DNA from: Daphnia carinata
Lineage: Eukaryota > Arthropoda > Branchiopoda > Diplostraca > Daphniidae
Direction: 5' to 3'
Assembly: GCF_022539665.2 (NCBI RefSeq)
Contig: NC_081331.1
Location: forward strand, 2,514,501-2,578,500
DNA: 64,000 bases
Within the stretch, counting starts at the first letter, position 1. Every line of letters starts with the position of its first letter. The notes beneath the pieces were generated by a model that searched no databases, was not told where the DNA came from, and was given only the letters and a program-made list of their open reading frames with translations. Of the stretch, positions 38,281 through 51,866 are shown one piece after another. Position numbers and translations under genes: made by a program.

Positions 38281-39626
38281 TCGAACACTTTTGTAGGTTT
38301 TCACAGAAAATTGTTATTGAATGTCAGTTTGGGTTTGAAAAAAAGCACTGAAAGTTTTGCACTCGAAGAAAGAGTTCAACGACAGCGGACGTCGGTGATG
38401 ATGTGACGCCCGTTGGCGACTGACACCGAACAACTGTCCGCTTGCCGGTGTGAATGCAAAATGAGATAGCCAGACCGAAAAGGGCGGGCAAAAAAAAAAA
38501 CACGCACGCACGTGCTCTCTTCTTATCTGTGCAAAAAAGGCAGGAGAGAAGAAAATCTGTGAGGTTCCAACCAGGCTGCCCAGCTCCCAACGACTGTCTA
38601 CACTGGTCCGGCACTCCACTCCACACTCCAACATGGCCAGAGCTATATAGCCATGGCAATTATTTGGCTGCACTGGTGCACGATGGTGGGAATAGCAGTA
38701 GCATGTAGGGAGGTTGGCAGTTTGGGCTACGACGTCGACGCCATAGACGGAGCTTTCTGGTTGGAAGTTGAACGGGGGGGAGGGTTTGAAGGGGAGGTTT
38801 CGAATTCTACCCCTCCACGGTGGACTCTTTATGGCAGCGATTGCTGTAGAACACTCCGGTAGATGGGGTAAATGATTGCCAAATTCGTTCCTTCATTTTG
38901 GGGTGGATGGGGTGGCTGGGAGGGTGGAAGGGAAGAAATGAAAGAAGAGGGGTCGTTCAGCCAATGAGAAGAGAGCTTTGGTGTTTTTTTGTGTGGGACC
39001 TTCATGTCTTGCTGTGTCGATCCCCAGGCCTGAGACGTGACGTCGTCGAATGTAATCGGCTCTTCATTGGATCCAAAATGGCGGCTCAGGCACGACAAGA
39101 AGCCGCTTCTAACAGCCAATCGTGTAAAGCGCCCTGCGCAACGATGGCTAGCTGCTGTTCCTTCTCTTCATACACAAAAATAAGAAGCCTAGACATGTAC
39201 GTAACAAATCTTGGTCATCATTTAATTGTGCTAGTGTTGTACATTTTTAAGTTATGAGTTAATTATGGAAAATTTTTGCAAGTACTTGAATTTGTAATAC
39301 GTTTTATTGTTACACACCTGGACATGATTCAGCAGCATCCTTGCGAGAGGTTCAATTAGTTGAATAAAATGAGAGTCATGCGGGTTCGAAAGCTACACAA
39401 CAGCGTATCTATGGTAATAGCAGACAATGTTGACAGAAGAATAAATTGGGAGGAAAGAAAACTATATCCATAAACTCATCAACTGACGTGCTATCGCTTG
39501 TTTTTATGTGAGGTATTTGAAAAGACGTTGCTAAGAAAAGAAATAACGTTTAGTTTGCATCAAGATCATCTGATCTGATGGCATGTCCCGTTGCAGATAA
39601 CACAACACACGTTTACGAAATCTTAC
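38281..39626. other. Vsx 5' region
   Basis: This holds the Vsx 5' UTR and promoter. An ATG with a YY1-like context at 39079 (CCAAAATGGCGGC) opens a 59-codon plus-strand frame with no recognised domain, so it may mark a separate transcript. Confidence 0.4.
38643..38650 (-). promoter_or_regulatory. Possible TATA element for Vsx
   Basis: CTATATAG sits about 360 bp above the Vsx ATG in a moderately GC-rich region that also contains GGGCGGG near 38482-38488. A start site around 38615 would follow. Not proven. Confidence 0.3.
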
Positions 39627-39948
39627 GGCTGTTGTGGCGCTGTCTGACAACAGCAAGAAAAGCTTAAGGTTAAATGTAGGATTCCAACAATCACAGGCAG
39701 CCATCTTGAACTATTCTTGTATTCACGTTGGATATAGTTGAAACGGCCAATGAATATTTTCCTTTTCTCTTATTAAAGTCTTTGTATTTTGAAACTTTTT
39801 TTTTTGTGCAGCTACTGCTTCGTTCGGACGTATTCTTACCATTTTGCCGACAAAGTTTGACACACACGTCCGTACGGGATCCATTAAGACATTTTTTCCA
39901 GTCCACAGCCCAGGCTTCAACCGGAATCCAATAATTCCAGTCAGACAT
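39627..39948 (-). other. Two candidate orphan exons
   Basis: On the minus strand, ATG at 39948 opens MSDWNYWIPVEAWAVDWKKC and ends at a strong donor, G|GTAAGA, after 36 codons (39840). ATG at 39704 (context CAAGATGGCTGCC) opens MAACDCWNPTFNLKLF and ends at GCC|GTAAGA after 26 codons (39627). Both look like first coding exons, but I could not find partner exons before the Vsx promoter. Chance ORFs are possible. Confidence 0.25.
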
Positions 39949-40627
39949 TACGGTAATTATAACAAATAGGATTTTCCTTTTCCTGCCTTGCAATCTTTTC
40001 TCATATTTTTAGATATGCAGTTTAATGGCTTCTATAATATAGATATAGACCGCTCGCAAATAGGCGACACTGTCTTTTTTCGCACGTACATGCAGCAGTG
40101 TACACACATAATACAGAATTGATGCGAATGACGAGCCATATTTTTCGACACTTTCAAAGCCTGACACGTCCATTAACTTGAGACCTATTGATCGCCGTCC
40201 CCCTCCCCGCTATGTCTCTTTTTTAAAGAAAACTTTTTCCCCCTTCTTTGGTTCTGCCTCGGTCTCAACGTGTCGCCCAAGTTGATTGGACCTACTTTTA
40301 AGGCGGTCAAGACGAGAGCCTTTTTTCTTTACAGACATGGACGTAGTAGCGCTCTATTCTTTTTCCTTTTCTTATGATTATGCACTTACGCGGGGACAAC
40401 TGCTGTCGCTATAATTGAAATACAGTAACGCAGCAACTTAAGGTTTACAAAATTTGGAGGTGAATGGGGACGTATTAGGCTTATTGTTATTCGACCACTC
40501 AAGTCCAGTTTCCCACGCTATCCAAGTCGTTGCAACAGCAGTTGACAAAATGCTAATTTCACCAAACCGATCATTTTAAATCGACTACGAAACACACTAG
40601 ATCTATAAACTATAAGTGAAACTGGTT

Positions 40628-40977
40628 AGGATGGAGGCAATACGCGACTTCATCAAGCCAATCGGCGCTCTCTCATTAGTCGACGTCTGCCTGCTGCACA
40701 TCGTTCCACATTTGTTACATAAAGAGATAACGAGCAAGCCTATAGCTGACAAGATCACCGGGTTGGCTTGTTTACGTGCGTTTCGCGGATCGTTCCTTGT
40801 TTTCAAGTCGGTGGAGAAGCCACATGTCACGTACGCGGACATGATGCGTCACATCACACGAGTTGCCAGCGTCGCATGTTGCACGCTTTAACAGAACAAC
40901 TGAATCTAACCAAACCAATTATTTTGGTATCGGTCCCTTATGTCTTTCCAAACGACATCATTGCGCAGAGCATGTGA
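40628..40977 (+). pseudogene. Frame-broken coding-like stretch, unrecognised
   Basis: From ATG 40631 the frame reads MEAIRDFIKPIGALSLVDVC and continues ordered to HITRVASVACCTL, then stops at 40889-40891. In the next frame LTEQLNLTKPIILVSVPYVF runs to a stop at 40975-40977. Together they look like one reading frame with a shift near 40870-40890. No family recognised. Confidence 0.25.
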
Positions 40978-43900
40978 ATATATGGATCACCAATAAATGA
41001 AAGCTTCTACAAATTGCGTTCGACACGGAACATGTGAAATAATAAGCTAATTTCAATAATAGTTTACCGAGCCTTGTAATTAAATATGATGTACTTTGTA
41101 TGGTATGTTTATAGGCTTCTTGAGGTATTGCTGCACAATAACGAATCTAATCTTCAACAAAAATCTCTAGATATTCTCGTATTGATTTTTCTTTAAATTT
41201 AATCTCACACATTTCAGTTGACGAAAATTGCAACGAAACACATCTATGAAATCTTTGTAAAAAATGTATCTGGTGCTTGTGTTACGAGGCCTATGTATGT
41301 AAGGAACAGCTAGTCTGAGACATGAAAGTTGCTGATTAATAATCAGCCCTAAGATTCACTAAAAAGTATGTGAAGGGCGACATAATTACGGAGAAGAAAG
41401 GCATAGGGAAAAGCCTGCATGTATGAAGAGTTTGTGTGCTCATCGTGAAGACAATAGACGGCCTCGTTATAGACGGCCGTATAAAAAGTTGGTCTATGAT
41501 GAGGGCATCAAGGCCCTTTTGCCATTACATAGGCCTGCCTTTTTATAGCTTATATAGACTCTGTATGTTGTCTCGAATGCTTGATGAACTAATGTGAACG
41601 ACTTGCAGGAGAAAGTCGCCTTCATTCACTGCCATAATCACGATCCTTCTATATATGCAGCATCTAATAATTAAAAGCTTCGACTACGAAGAATTGCCAT
41701 CTGAAATCGACAAATGCAGCCGACGGGAATAAAAATCTCTTTTCAAGATGCAGAACATGTTTTATAGAAGGGCAGCAGTCATTAATGACTTGATTGTTTC
41801 ATCTCAGCCCTTATTTGCATATATGTGCGGTAGGCTATAAAAGGCTGGACGCCAAATCGACTAAAGAGGCCTGCATCTTCAAGCCTAAAATGAAATGAGT
41901 GGTGAATGGGGAACAATTAAAATGTGAAAAATAACGCCACCGAATGAGGGATTTCCATCATTTTATATACGGAATGCATTGAGTTTCTTGAGGTTATTTG
42001 ATCCATGTGTTAATGAATTGTCATTTGAAGACATTATGGTGATTGGGTGTGGGCTGCTGTACGAAAAGTTCACAATATTTTTTGTTCTTTATAGAAATTC
42101 AATTGATTATTTCTTTTATTATTTTTGGATAAACCCGCACATCTAAAAATGTTGACGTATTTATTTTCATCCTTTATTTCTTTTTTTGTATTTCATCAGC
42201 CAAGATGTCATTTGTCAATTCATGAACGATTTCCTCCTTTAAAAGAAATAAACAGGGTTTGGAAAACCTGCTGCTAATGAAGACGACATCTGCACTAACC
42301 CTTTCCAAGATTTCGTTGTTGATTAACTGCAATCGGTGTCGAAGAGCTCGTATGACACGCTGCTGGTGATATCATAACAATGCAATCAAACAAATCCCAC
42401 CTAAAAAAATCGTTTAGGGCCCGCTGCTTTTTTTGTTGTCCCATTTCTTTTGTTTACGATCGACACAATAAAGGAAAAAAAACAAACAAAGAATACACGA
42501 GGCTCTAATATTTTTTCATATTGAAATATATGTTGGCCGTTTTATTCTACAGTGCCATGAAAAAAAAAATGTCCGTTGACATGTTGGAGACGTTATGGAT
42601 AATCAGTGGCTGGCTATACATCGGGTAAATAACTAAAATGAATTTAGAAATCCAACCAATGAGAATATAGCTCTCCAAACAAACGTGTTCGCTGCCTGAT
42701 GTCCGTCTTTCAATTACGTTTGCACTGACGCTCGTAGAGAGCCCTTGTGTCAATACACAGCCGCATACACATGGCTGGACACTCATCCACCAAATTTCCC
42801 ATTCGTTGGAGTTTTCCTGACGCTGACTCGCATCAGTGAAAAATGTATTCCCATCAAGCTTAAACGTTGCAAGTTTTTTACGCATTTGAAAATGAAAGGA
42901 AAGTGAGTTTTCAATGACGAGCTACATTCTTCCCAAGGAAAAATACCAGCGGCCGAATTTTGAAAAGACGGGCGTGTAACTTGAATTTGATCGAATCAGG
43001 CCTAAACGACGAGCGTCAACATCCCCAAGAGTACGAAGAAAATTTCTGTTTCATATTTAAAAATTGATAAAATAACCCAATTGATCTCGATTCAACGACA
43101 AAGATTTGCATAAAGAACGGCAAAAACTTGTGCCATTGCTCGGCTACACGAATTTTATAGCTAAGCTTTGAATATTCTTAAAAAGAGTTTTTAAATGTTA
43201 ACGATGAAAGAAACGATCGTAACGAAGCGAAAAGAGGATATTGGTTGACAAGCAAATCATTAACTATCGCCTAACATCAAAGAGGCTTTCAAAGGTCCAT
43301 CAGCATTTACTGCTCTATCCGCTGAAACGAAATTAAATCGACCTAAAACGTGGAACCACGTCAGTGTGAAAACTCGTGAAACAACAAGAATTAAACGTCC
43401 ACACGTTTTGTTTTAAAAATACATTTGAATTTCAGGCAATTTTCAGTCGAGTCTCTGTGTACATTTGGGAAGCGTTAATATTTGGATGCCAAAAGTGGGG
43501 AATATTACGGCCGGATGCCATACAGTCTGTACGGTTTTATCTTATCCATCAATCGCAATGTCAGCATGTCAGCCGTGTGTTCGCGCTATAGGCTCGAAAA
43601 AAAAAATTAAATGAGTTGCGCACAGTAATGCAATCACCCTTTCGACAAAGTGATAACAGCTGGCTCACCTGCCTTACTGATAGTCATCAAACAAAGAAAG
43701 AAGAAGAAAAAAAGGTTTACAAATGTTTCCATTATTTCGTATAACAAATAAGCAACTATGAAACAAATAACTGTGGGGGGGGGCGGTCTGCAATTTTCAC
43801 GTTTCTAACAAAAAATTAAACGCTTCACGACGCCCTGTTATTCACGACTACTTGGTTGTGTGTGACAATCATTTCCCTGCTGCGCCTGTGCTGGTTACAG

Positions 43901-46900
43901 TTGACTAATGCCACTACAACTTATCAATAGATTTCCGCTTCCTCTGTCGAATTTTATGAAACGTTAGAATATTATACAACGAAAGAGAGCGCGCTCACGT
44001 AGTTTTTCATTGTCGTGCGTTATCCGTTTTCCTGTTATCATTTCTTTTGCTCTCTACTGCTCTGGGCTATATCCATAAATGCTCGTTTATGTGCAAGAAA
44101 AAAAAAAGAATTGTGTTTTGTGATGGTGGCACTTCACACCACAGGGTGAGATAATTAAATCGATAGAATGTCCGTTCCGTGCTGGTTGGTCGTTGACTAG
44201 ACGCTTTGAAAAAAAAAAAAAAAAGGAATGACACGAATGACACGATCGCCCCCATCATCAATTGATGTCTCGAATAACAAAAATTTGTCACCTATAGTTG
44301 ACAATGGATTTCACGCTTCCCCATATCCAACGTCATTAGCTTCCGAATTTCAGGACTTTGGGTCACGTAACAACGAGCTTTTTATTATACATGCTGTATA
44401 CGATTTTAATTCAGTTTAAAGGGACAAGCTTGTCAATTTGATTGGCTCAAGAATGAATTTCCTTTTATGCAATGCCGTCACTCATTTTTTCTGACAGGAA
44501 ATTGTGCAATACTTTCCCAAATAGCAAAGAGGGATCCAATCAATAAAGAAAACAATTGGCACGTATATATGTACGCTATGAATGTATCTTATTGATTTTC
44601 ATATTAATGCATCGAAAATACAACACCCGGTAAACAGTAATTCGCAACGGCGCCAGGATGTCGATGTTATTTGATACTAATTGGCACCGTCAGTGCTGCC
44701 GAATGGCTCCAATCACGTTTTCACGACGATTGGCTTTCGACGAGACCGGATATGCGTCAAAATAGCTCAAGCTTTTCGTAGGTATATCGGAACGAAGTGA
44801 TCAACTGACGGATATTTTTTGTTCTCTTTTTAGCACAAAAAATTTACTATTTTCGTAATAGTTTCCGGAAGGAAATGCTCCAACGTAACGATGGCAGACT
44901 CACCTTTTTGAACTTCCATTTTTTTTTTTTTTAAACGACTCGAAATGCGCATGGAGGATACCTCGCCGACTTCCGTTTTTACTTTCTTTCTACGGAAGTC
45001 GGCTTCTTTCCTCTGAATTTCGTAATTTTTTTTGTAAACCCAAAAGCTCTTCCCTTTTTTCTCGTTCCCTTTTGGTGTTTCCTGATTGACAAGTCTGATG
45101 CTGCGTCCATGATGGTTACTTGCTGCTGTCTCCAAAACTGACAGCTGTGTTCCATCACCTTTTTTTTTCTCCTTCGTGCTATTTTTTAGAGAAATAAACC
45201 GTACCCTACACCCTTCGTTTTCAAACCAAACGGCCGTGTTGCAAGTCACAGCTCGTCAACTCGTTGTCTATACGAGTCAACGTTGTTTCTAAAACACTAA
45301 AATACATATTGACAGAGTGGCACTAGCCAACTATTACGTCAGAAGAGATACCAAGAACAAAAGGCTAGAATTATTATGAACTGACAAACTAAAAGTTTAT
45401 TTTCCTTTTTTGTTTTCATTTGGGCTTTGTATCTGTTTGTTTTGGCGTTAGGTGTACAAGTTGAAGAGTATTGACTTTATTTAAGCTACTCTGGGTTGCT
45501 TTAAAGCCTCTGATAATTCGATGGTTGGTTCAATACTTAACTGTTTTGGTTCTGATGTGGTGTCGTCCATAAAAGCGAACGGGCTCAAATTCTTCGGCCG
45601 TGTTGTCTTTTGTAAGTTGAACATCTTAGACATTTACGGGAATGTAAGGGAATCCTTTAAAGCCTGAACATCTTTTTTACTTGTATTGTGAGATTATTTG
45701 TTAGACTTTCCATAAAAGACGGCTGTCAATTGAAAACAATAACTATTTTGACTATATTCTGAGTTGCGAAATGTGCGACCATCAGCCATTTTTCTTGAAA
45801 TCAGATTACATTTGCAGATGTTGGGTGTCGTTTCCAATACCAAAGGACAGCGAGAAAGCCGACGGGTACATTTTGTATTCAGGACGATGACGCGTTCGAT
45901 CCCAGTGTTCAACAGTGTCTCTGATTTCTACTACGTACATCGGATGGAGAAGATTTCGGTTTGTTAGGCCTGTTTCATTATTCCAGTACATCCAACAAGA
46001 CCTATTAACTTAGACGAGATGTTGAATGTAATTTTGTACTTGCCATTTCATTTGTTTCTGCTTCAGTCACGCACCGAGTGTGTAGAGTTTACTTCACGTT
46101 AACGTCCACGAAGATGAAAGTTGCAACTGTACTATAGTTTAATTGACTTGTCCTGTGTGCAAAAGTGCCTTGCTTGTTAGCGATTTTCTTCTACTTCTTT
46201 GTTGATGTACAAGTAGAAACGTGAGTCATACCTTTGCATAATTACTTCATCTGTCCGTTGATTGTTACTACTAGGAATCGCTTCTCGTTATAGCCAGAAC
46301 GTATAGAATTTTCTACATCCGTTTCCCCCAAGTCTTTTATCCCATAAACTTGCAACTGGCTGATCCTCAACAATTGAAGACTGTATAAAACGAAAGTGTA
46401 ATTACACGCTTTTCACGAGGGAACAAGAAAAGAGGGGCGTCCAAGCGCATCGCCGCAACGGCCTAACAATCCAGGGCCCACCGAATAAGCCGTTAGGGAA
46501 TCTATAATATTAACACACCATTTACGTATATATAGTGAGTGACGTTGCTGGCCAGCAATGGATGTTCATTGGCTCGGACTAGCGGTCTATTAGGCCCCCC
46601 ATCGTCTAAATAGAGTTCCAAATTGGAAGGCACAACACGTCGACGAGTTACAGAATAAGAGAAAAAGCTTTTTGGGAACACAAAAAAAAAAGACCCTAAG
46701 TAGAAAAGGAAAGAGGCGCGGGCTACTATAGGTATATACGAAATTGCAATGACATTTCAAGTGGCAACATGGAAAGTCAAGCTGCTGATGACGACGATGG
46801 ACATTACAGAGGGAGGAGCTGACTTGTCAGCCGCCAGCCAATCGCGACAAGTTGGAAACGCAGCGTGTGTGTGTCACACACACTCCGTCTCTTTCTACAT

Positions 46901-49900
46901 CCGTCTACACATAGTTGAAATATAATGAGGCAAGCGAACAGAAAAGAAGAGAAACAATGGGTGATAATTAGTGTGGGACTGCAGCGTCGTTGATTCGTGG
47001 ATGGAGGGCAGAGATCCGTCTTGACGCATCCATCTTGGCACTCATGGGTGTGTCAACTGCCGCACTAATTATTGTCCCAATGGAACGGAATCTTCGTTCA
47101 TCTTTACAAAACGAACGAAACGACCCTTCTGTTTTATTAGACCCGAAACGGGGGGAAAAAAGTTCTTAATCAGGCCACACACAATGGACTCCGTGTATTA
47201 CTCTCTTGGCTTGGATGTGATTAGCTAGCGAAGAACGCATAATTACTAGATGATTGCAAATTGGGAAGTATTTAATGCTCTATTGAATCCTAGGACATCG
47301 ATTATCCATCCTTCGAGTATGATAGCATCAAAGTTAAATCAAAAGTTAAATGGGCTCGTTCCTGGAGGCTCCTGAAATGAATTTCGGTGGAACATAATAT
47401 GACTGGAACGCAAATAACCCAACTATATAAAAATGGCATTAGTAAGCAATCAAAGAAGTTGTTCTTACCTTCGAGCTGGCCCCACTCGACCATCGAGGCT
47501 GGTCAATTTATGAAATCACTCGGACATGACAATCTTTGAAGTGTTGGCAACGAAAGTGGATCGCTCAGCCCTTGGATATTGGCGATTGGTTGAGCCAAAA
47601 TTTCCCACGAGCTTTCCCTGTTTACAGTCGGTCATCAGAAGATGCTCTTCTATCCAAAATTGTATGTATCTAACATGACGTTGAAAACGTTGTCATCCAA
47701 TTTCCAATAACGTTTGATCGAGGATGACAAATAATCGATATCATTATTAGATATTTTTCTAGGAACACATCAAAACTGATGTGTGTGGTTTCCTAGTTTT
47801 TACAACAACCATATACACACAATGCTACAAATATGAAGCAAAAAAAAGATGGCTTCCCAGGGCATTTGTGATGGAAATGAGAGGGTGGTTGTGGAAACTG
47901 GAAACTTTGCAACCGAACAAACACATCCACTCACACGACGAGCATTTTTCTCTATTCTTCTTTTGGCTCTTATCAATCTATGGCTCCATGTTCACACGAA
48001 ATGTTATGTGTACAATAAAAAAAAAAATTGATCACAAAGAGCTGAACTGCAAGTTTTTCTTTTTCATCACATATATATTCAGTGAGGGAGAATAAATCGA
48101 GGGCTGGACTGAATGCGTAATCGACTCAGCTTGGGGATGTTGGGGTCGCCCTTTTTGCTTATCTCTTATGCGACGCTTGCTGCTGATTCGCTCTCCTCCG
48201 ACTAACCAATAGGATAAGTCGGGACAGAAGAATAACAGCAACGTATTCATCAAACGAGAGTTATTATACAGTACATTGTACAACATACTGATGCGCATAG
48301 AAATTTTCTTGTTCTTACGCTTCGGGTGTATATGTTAGCATTTATGTACCTTGGCGTTCGTTGGTGTAGTCACATCACTTCATTTACAATTAAGGTACAT
48401 GTTTTTTACTTTCTTAATCACCTTCTGTGCTGTGAACAAGTGGAACACTCTGCAAAACAACGACTCTAAGAAAAATCAACGGTCTTAATGATGCCGCTCT
48501 ATACGTATCTAGTGAGCTTGTTCAACTTTTTTTTCCCTATTAGTATAACAGAATAATACAATGACAATAATGTGAAATTAGTAAGGGAGGAAATGTACCT
48601 TTCGCTCGATTCTCCATTTAAAGATAAGGAAAAAAAATGAGGACATGATTTGCATGCCGGGTGTGAGAAATTGAGCGCCTAAACGTTAGGGTTGAAGAGG
48701 CTAAAAAAGCTCTGTCGTTAAGTTGTGGCAATCAAATTGACTCGTCAGTTATAGGCCCATAGTATAGAGCGTCTATACAAAAAAAACGTCCATCTTAAAG
48801 AAAACAACTCGGCCACGGTGGACAGTCATGACTCGGACATTATTACAGAACCGACCGATGATGTAGCACATTCCTTGTATAACAGTTTTCGTAAAGGGCC
48901 AGCTGGAACCTCTTGAGACCGTCACTTTGCATCAATCGACGAGGAGATAACGAAGAACAAGTCGCATTGAAAAAAAAATTGTTTTTATTCACCTGGCTGG
49001 TGCTGGCCCGTTTTTGTGTCCAACATCTTAGCGCTGTTGATTCGTTGCCACCCCTCACTTAGTTGGATAATTCTTCAAATCGTGAATATGATCAACACCC
49101 AAGAGTTAAATAGTCATTTGTGTGCTCTGCTGTGTAGATGGCGAATGAGTGGAATGCTTCGGTAATTGAGGGCTAGATTGCCGAGTCATTCAACCCATTG
49201 GCCAGCCCATTGTATTGACAGAGCGAACAAGATGCTTCACACGCAATCTACTAGCATCCAACTTTGGAAACCATGTATCACAATGCAAAACTATTTTTTT
49301 AATGAATTTCGTGACTAATATAGATATATACCCCCCCCCCCCCCCCCGAGTTAAAGGAATGAGAACAACGCGATATTTTTAAAGAAAAAATGAATTTTCA
49401 AAAAAATGAAGCTGCTTGAAAATATTTGTTTTTTTCTTGTACTCGATTTAAAACAAGTTGCAAAAATTCTTTTCCAGATTTATTAATGGCTAATGTGAGC
49501 CGGATTTCACATCGAGATTGCCGCCGGAGTAATATCGATCACGCATAAACTGATGTGAGTGTGTGGGAGAATGTGAGAAGGGACTTAAACTACATTCTTA
49601 TAGCACCGACGTAATACTATTAACTCCCATTAGCATTCGGTGGTATAATTTTAACGGAAATCAAAGAGGACATTTGACATGAAGCCCTGTGACGATATAG
49701 CTGTAACGGACACGTCATCTATAACCCCCAGTTTTAAAAGAATATATAATCATAATAAATAGTGAAAACTAGTAAGTTCAATTAAGAATTGATTCACGCC
49801 ATTTTCCTAAATGGTTTTGTAGTTTTCATTTCTTCTATTGAGGCCTTCATGTGCCAATTGTTTTTCAGGTATTCATTGCTGAATGTCTTTGCATCGTCAC

Positions 49901-50369
49901 CTTAGATATGCAGGTTTTTGTGCGTGTCCAACGACAAAGGGATTTTAAAAATGCCAAGCTAAAATCCTTAAATTTCCTATGCTGGTTTGTTTGTGTTCTT
50001 GATTATATCCAGTTATTTTCCTTAAGAAAATGGTATTGTCAATACAATGGCGAACACTGCCTTACTGATTGGGTAGATAGAATTTTTTTGTTTAAACATG
50101 GGCGTTTTCTTGCCTACCCTTTGCGTACAACAACTGCGGCCGAGAAAAGCCTAACTATAAACAATGTAAGGGGAGGCATTGTGTCCTTGTGGAATTCTTA
50201 ACAATACCCGTTATAGCTGGCCGTAACAGCGCTAGATGCAGTATGTCCCAAAATGGGCCTTAGCTTGTCATTCGATGAACTCGAATGGCACAACGATTTT
50301 CTTTTTATTGCTATAACTCCTCCGCTAGCAGTTAACGATATAGGTGGAACGAGTTAAAAAGGGGTGGCA
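40978..50369. other. Gene desert upstream of Vsx
   Basis: About 9.4 kb of AT-rich DNA with no gene I can support. Long frames at 44830-45249 (minus) and 49851-50201 (plus) have non-ATG starts and no domain. A C17 tract lies at 49331-49347, and GTGTGTGTGTCACACACAC (about 46864-46882) is a perfect inverted repeat. Probably regulatory landscape. Confidence 0.45.
49331..49347 (+). repeat. Poly-C tract (17 C)
   Basis: Uninterrupted C run preceded by TATATA; prone to length error. Confidence 0.9.
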
Positions 50370-51866
50370 TTAGAAACCATTCGCCGGCTCATATTTTCCA
50401 ACTGTGAAATACTTTAAAGGCTGTGCCGCATTTACAGACTGAATGATTTTCTCAACGCGGTCTCCGTCTAATGTTAAAAACTTTGTTAGCATTTGCGGAT
50501 TACTCAATCGTACTTGATGGATTCTATAGGCCTGTGGCATTCTACTTGGCGTGTTTTCTAATTGCCTATCTATATTGGGGGAAGTGAGTAATTGAGGCCA
50601 CTGACCTTGTAAGGATTTCTTATAAAATATATTTTCATTGATGTTGCATCCCGCAAGTTATGGTGCCTATGATTTGTCTTAATGTTAGTACTAAGAAATC
50701 TTTTCAGAATAAAAGAACGTAAATTTACAGAACTTTTGGCTTTATAATCTCGTATCCTTCATCATCAAAGTCTATTAAGCATTCGACATCACTTTTAAGC
50801 TTTTAATGATTGATTACGGATTACGCGGATACTCAGTTGAGACGCTTAGCTCAAATTAAGAACTTCCGTTGCGGAATCGACGCTTTCAACTATGAATTGC
50901 AAAGATGTTCTTGATATGTACTATTATTTACAAGTAGATCGGTAATCGCTTTATCTCTTTAATGTTGCAATTAAACCGAAGCCGATACTCGATTTTGATT
51001 TACTCTTCATTTTTAGTTTTACTTTTACATTATGGAACCATCGGCTTCTTGTGGATCTGTCCCTTTTCCTCATTTTGGACTCTGTTCAAGACATGTGCTA
51101 ATCGACACATTGGCGAATGGTGTCGGTTTTCTACATTTCTTGCAGAAGTTGGCGCCCTTTGTAGTTAACTAAAACTTGAAATCATATCTTTTTGCTTTCG
51201 TTTTTTAAAAAAGAACTAGAGGTGCACTAGGAAAGAGATTTGTAGTCATCTAGCGATATGCCATCCAACTAAACCTGTTTGAGAAAGCTGTTCGAAAAAC
51301 TACTCCAAGAGATGGCCAAACCACTTCAACCTTCCGTAAGCCACAAAGCGCAGCATAACAATATTAATTTTGCGTGCTGTATGTATTAACTATCTAGATC
51401 CAAAGATTCTTTTTCCGTGTCACATGTACGGAAAGTTCGATGAGTGAATGGTGTAACCAGTTTTGGATAAAAGATTTCCATTATCCGGTAAACCCGGTTA
51501 AGTTGTGGAGCTAAATATGGAAATAGAACGGATTTCTCGTGAATTAATTGAGATTTTAAATGGATGCCCTCCTTTAACCAGCAAAACAATTCTTCTCGTG
51601 AATAAGCGATATCACTGTCAGTAGCTGAAGCCAAACGCATTTTGCCGTTTCACGCACTACATCACAAATATGCCAATCTTTTGCACCGAGTCGGTTTGCA
51701 GCTCGTTTGAATCTATCAGTTGCATTCGTCTTTCCATTCAAGCAAACCGCACATGTTCGAAAACGGAGGATTTGGAGAAATACCAAAGAAATGATTTCTT
51801 AGAAAGATGTGCATGGCTTCGTAAGCAGTAATGCAACGTGCGAAGAAATCTATTCGAAATTGTCAT
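50370..51866 (-). pseudogene. Unidentified multi-block gene or pseudogene with frame shifts
   Basis: Successive minus-strand blocks look coding but change frame. They are: MTISNRFLRTLHYCLRSHAH from 51866 (a mitochondrial-presequence-like start); TCAVCLNGKTNATDRFKRAA near 51740; MRLASATDSDIAYSREELFC (51640 to a stop at 51386); a Cys block NFCKKCRKPTPFANVSISTC near 51130; SDVECLIDFDDEGYEIIKPK near 50790; IKTNHRHHNLRDATSMKIYF near 50680; and a C-terminal block RMPQAYRIHQVRLSNPQMLT ... VGKYEPANGF ending TAA at 50370. A C5 run at about 50577-50581 is exactly where one base more would join the last two blocks. Some changes may be introns with boundaries I cannot place. No family recognised. It could be a decayed nuclear gene or an active gene with assembly errors. 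Confidence 0.4.

Noticed and set aside
44830-45249. 139-residue Lys-rich minus ORF
   Set aside because: No ATG start, homopolymer-driven composition and no family resemblance.
49851-50201. 116-residue plus ORF
   Set aside because: It begins with GTG; a TTTTTCAG acceptor just inside hints at an exon, but no partner exon, domain or conservation evidence is visible.
50962-51168. 68-residue hydrophobic plus ORF
   Set aside because: It overlaps, on the opposite strand, the Cys-containing block of the minus-strand unidentified gene, which looks more protein-like.
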